Shown piece after piece: positions 6,328 to 7,238 of a stretch of DNA of 7,238 bases; position 1 is the stretch's first letter; every line of letters starts with the position of its first letter. The position numbers and the translations under genes were made by a program. The stretch is taken from contig MEQV01000087.1 of the NCBI GenBank assembly GCA_001770355.1, positions 5,680 through 12,917 on the forward strand. Direction: 5' to 3'. This DNA is from Betaproteobacteria bacterium RIFCSPLOWO2_02_FULL_62_17 (GTDB lineage: Bacteria; Pseudomonadota; Gammaproteobacteria; Burkholderiales; SG8-39). Below the pieces are notes generated by a model. The model saw only the letters and a program-made list of their open reading frames with translations. It did no database searches and was not told the DNA's origin.

Positions 6328-7238
6328 ATGAAATCAAGCCTCACATCCGTTTGCGCGATCCTCGCATGTGCCGCCGCTGGCGCGCTGGCGCAGCCCTATC
6401 CCTCCAAACCCATACGCATGATCGTGCCCAACGCCCCGGGCGGCCTCGCCGACACCGCCGCGCGCCTGGTCGCGGGCAAGCTCTCGGAATCCTTCGGACA
6501 GCAGGTGGTCGTCGACAATCGTGTCGGCGCGGGCAGCACCATCGGCACGCTGGCGGCGGTACGGGCCGCGCCCGACGGTTATACGCTGCTGACGGTTTTC
6601 GACAGCCATGCCACCAATCCGCACCTGTTCAAAAAACTGGAGTACGACACGCTTGCCGATCTGGCGCCCATCTCCCTTCTGGTGCGCGGTCCGATGCTGC
6701 TGGTGGCCACGCCCAAACTTCCGGTTTCCAACGTGCAGGAATTCGTGAAAATGGCGAAGGCCAAACCGGGCGCGATCAATTTCCTCACCGTTGGCCCGGG
6801 ATCGCCGGCGCGCTTGTTCATGGAACTGCTCAAATCCAGCGCAGGCATCGACGTCACCATGGTCCCCTACAAGGGCGCCGGCCCCGCCATGGCCGATCTC
6901 ATGAGCGGCCAGGTGGACATCATGTTCGGAACCATTCCCACCGTGGGCAGCTTCGTGAAATCGGGCAAGCTCAAACCGCTCGCCATCACATCCGAGCGCC
7001 GCAGCGACTTCGCCCCCGGGGTGCCCGCCATCAACGAAGTCATACCGGGATTCCGCGCCGAAGTATGGGTCGGCATGTTCGCGCCGGTGAAAACGCCCGC
7101 GGACATCGTCAGCCGGCTCAATGCGGAGTCCGTCAAGGTGCTCGCCACCGCCGACCTGAAGGCGCGCTTTTCCGAGCATGGCCTGGAGACCGTGGGCAGC
7201 ACGCCCGCGCAGCTCGATCAGTGGCTGCGGTTTGAGAT
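6328..7238 (+). CDS. Bug/TctC-family tripartite tricarboxylate transporter receptor (3' end missing)
   Basis: Periplasmic solute-binding protein of the Bug (TctC) family, the receptor component of tripartite tricarboxylate transport systems. 303 residues are visible and the frame is open at the right edge; about 20 residues should be missing. Residues 1-21 form a signal peptide with likely cleavage ALA|QPYPSKPIR, giving the usual mature start of the family. Family motifs: IRMIVPNAPGGLADTAARLV (29-48, first ligand loop), VVVDNRVGAGSTIGTLAAVRA (60-80 region), APDGYTLL (81-88), then VPYKGAGPAMADLMSGQVDIMF (from 179), second ligand loop and hinge. The end resembles the family C-terminus (STPAQLDQWLRFE). 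Such receptors bind small carboxylates, amides or aromatic acids, and many have no membrane partner gene nearby; none is visible here. Neighbourhood suggests it captures the substrate of HyuAB or a related solute, an inference only. Reading frames at 6252-7235 and on the other strand are shadows of this gene. Confidence 0.93.
   Translation, partial: MKSSLTSVCAILACAAAGALAQPYPSKPIRMIVPNAPGGLADTAARLVAGKLSESFGQQVVVDNRVGAGSTIGTLAAVRAAPDGYTLLTVFDSHATNPHLFKKLEYDTLADLAPISLLVRGPMLLVATPKLPVSNVQEFVKMAKAKPGAINFLTVGPGSPARLFMELLKSSAGIDVTMVPYKGAGPAMADLMSGQVDIMFGTIPTVGSFVKSGKLKPLAITSERRSDFAPGVPAINEVIPGFRAEVWVGMFAPVKTPADIVSRLNAESVKVLATADLKARFSEHGLETVGSTPAQLDQWLRFE

Noticed and set aside
5321..6337. 338-codon open frame on the minus strand over lysR
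   Set aside because: Shadow of the LysR gene; low-complexity Arg/Gln/His-rich product with no family motif.
6352..6372. Lipoprotein signal (ILAC) in the receptor
   Set aside because: Leu at the -2 position is a poor lipobox, and ALA|QPYPSKPIR is a standard signal peptidase I site for this family.
6252..7235. 327-codon plus-strand frame and a minus-strand frame over the receptor gene
   Set aside because: The frame starting at 6328 gives a signal peptide and clear Bug-family motifs; the others are shadows rich in Arg and His.

Overview
The window is GC-rich, compact bacterial DNA, most like a betaproteobacterium of the Burkholderiales type. This rests on the Bug/TctC-type extracytoplasmic receptor beside a LysR regulator, the RcnB/CigR-like small secreted protein, and strong GC bias at third codon positions. 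The assignment is inferred from gene content, not from any marker gene. No RNA gene, insertion sequence, integrase, CRISPR array or origin is visible, and no stretch over 300 bases lacks a gene.

Layout from left to right. (1) Bases 3-809, plus strand: the 3' part of a short-chain dehydrogenase of the HSDL2-like group, cut by the left edge. (2) Bases 936-1403, plus strand: a small secreted RcnB/CigR-like protein with a basic Gly/Lys-rich region and a duplicated PPGxAKK motif. It converges on the next gene with 19 bases between stop codons. (3) Bases 5237 down to 1423, minus strand: a two-gene operon encoding the two subunits of a hydantoinase/oxoprolinase/ketone-carboxylase family enzyme. The hyuA-type ATPase subunit comes first, then the hyuB-type catalytic subunit, whose GTG start overlaps the hyuA stop by one base. 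(4) Bases 5238-5347: a divergent control region. (5) Bases 5348-6244, plus strand: a LysR-type regulator. (6) Bases 6328-7238, plus strand: a Bug/TctC-family periplasmic solute receptor, cut by the right edge.

The likely biological unit is the right two thirds. A periplasmic receptor captures a small, probably carboxylated or amide-type solute, HyuAB hydrolyses or carboxylates the solute or a product of it, and the divergent LysR protein controls hyuAB. The substrate cannot be read from the sequence. No third carboxylase subunit, hydantoin racemase or carbamoylase is present in the window.

The most informative non-coding signal is the hyuA-lysR gap. It contains a good sigma-70 promoter for hyuA (TTGCCA, 17 bp, AATAAT) and two related GCCA-N2-TGGC dyads 23 bp apart. 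From the predicted start of transcription these are centred at about -66 and -43, matching the recognition and activation sites of LysR regulation. The outer dyad extends to a 28-bp near-perfect palindrome that contains the TATAAT box of lysR. That box lies exactly where a leaderless lysR transcript would be expected.
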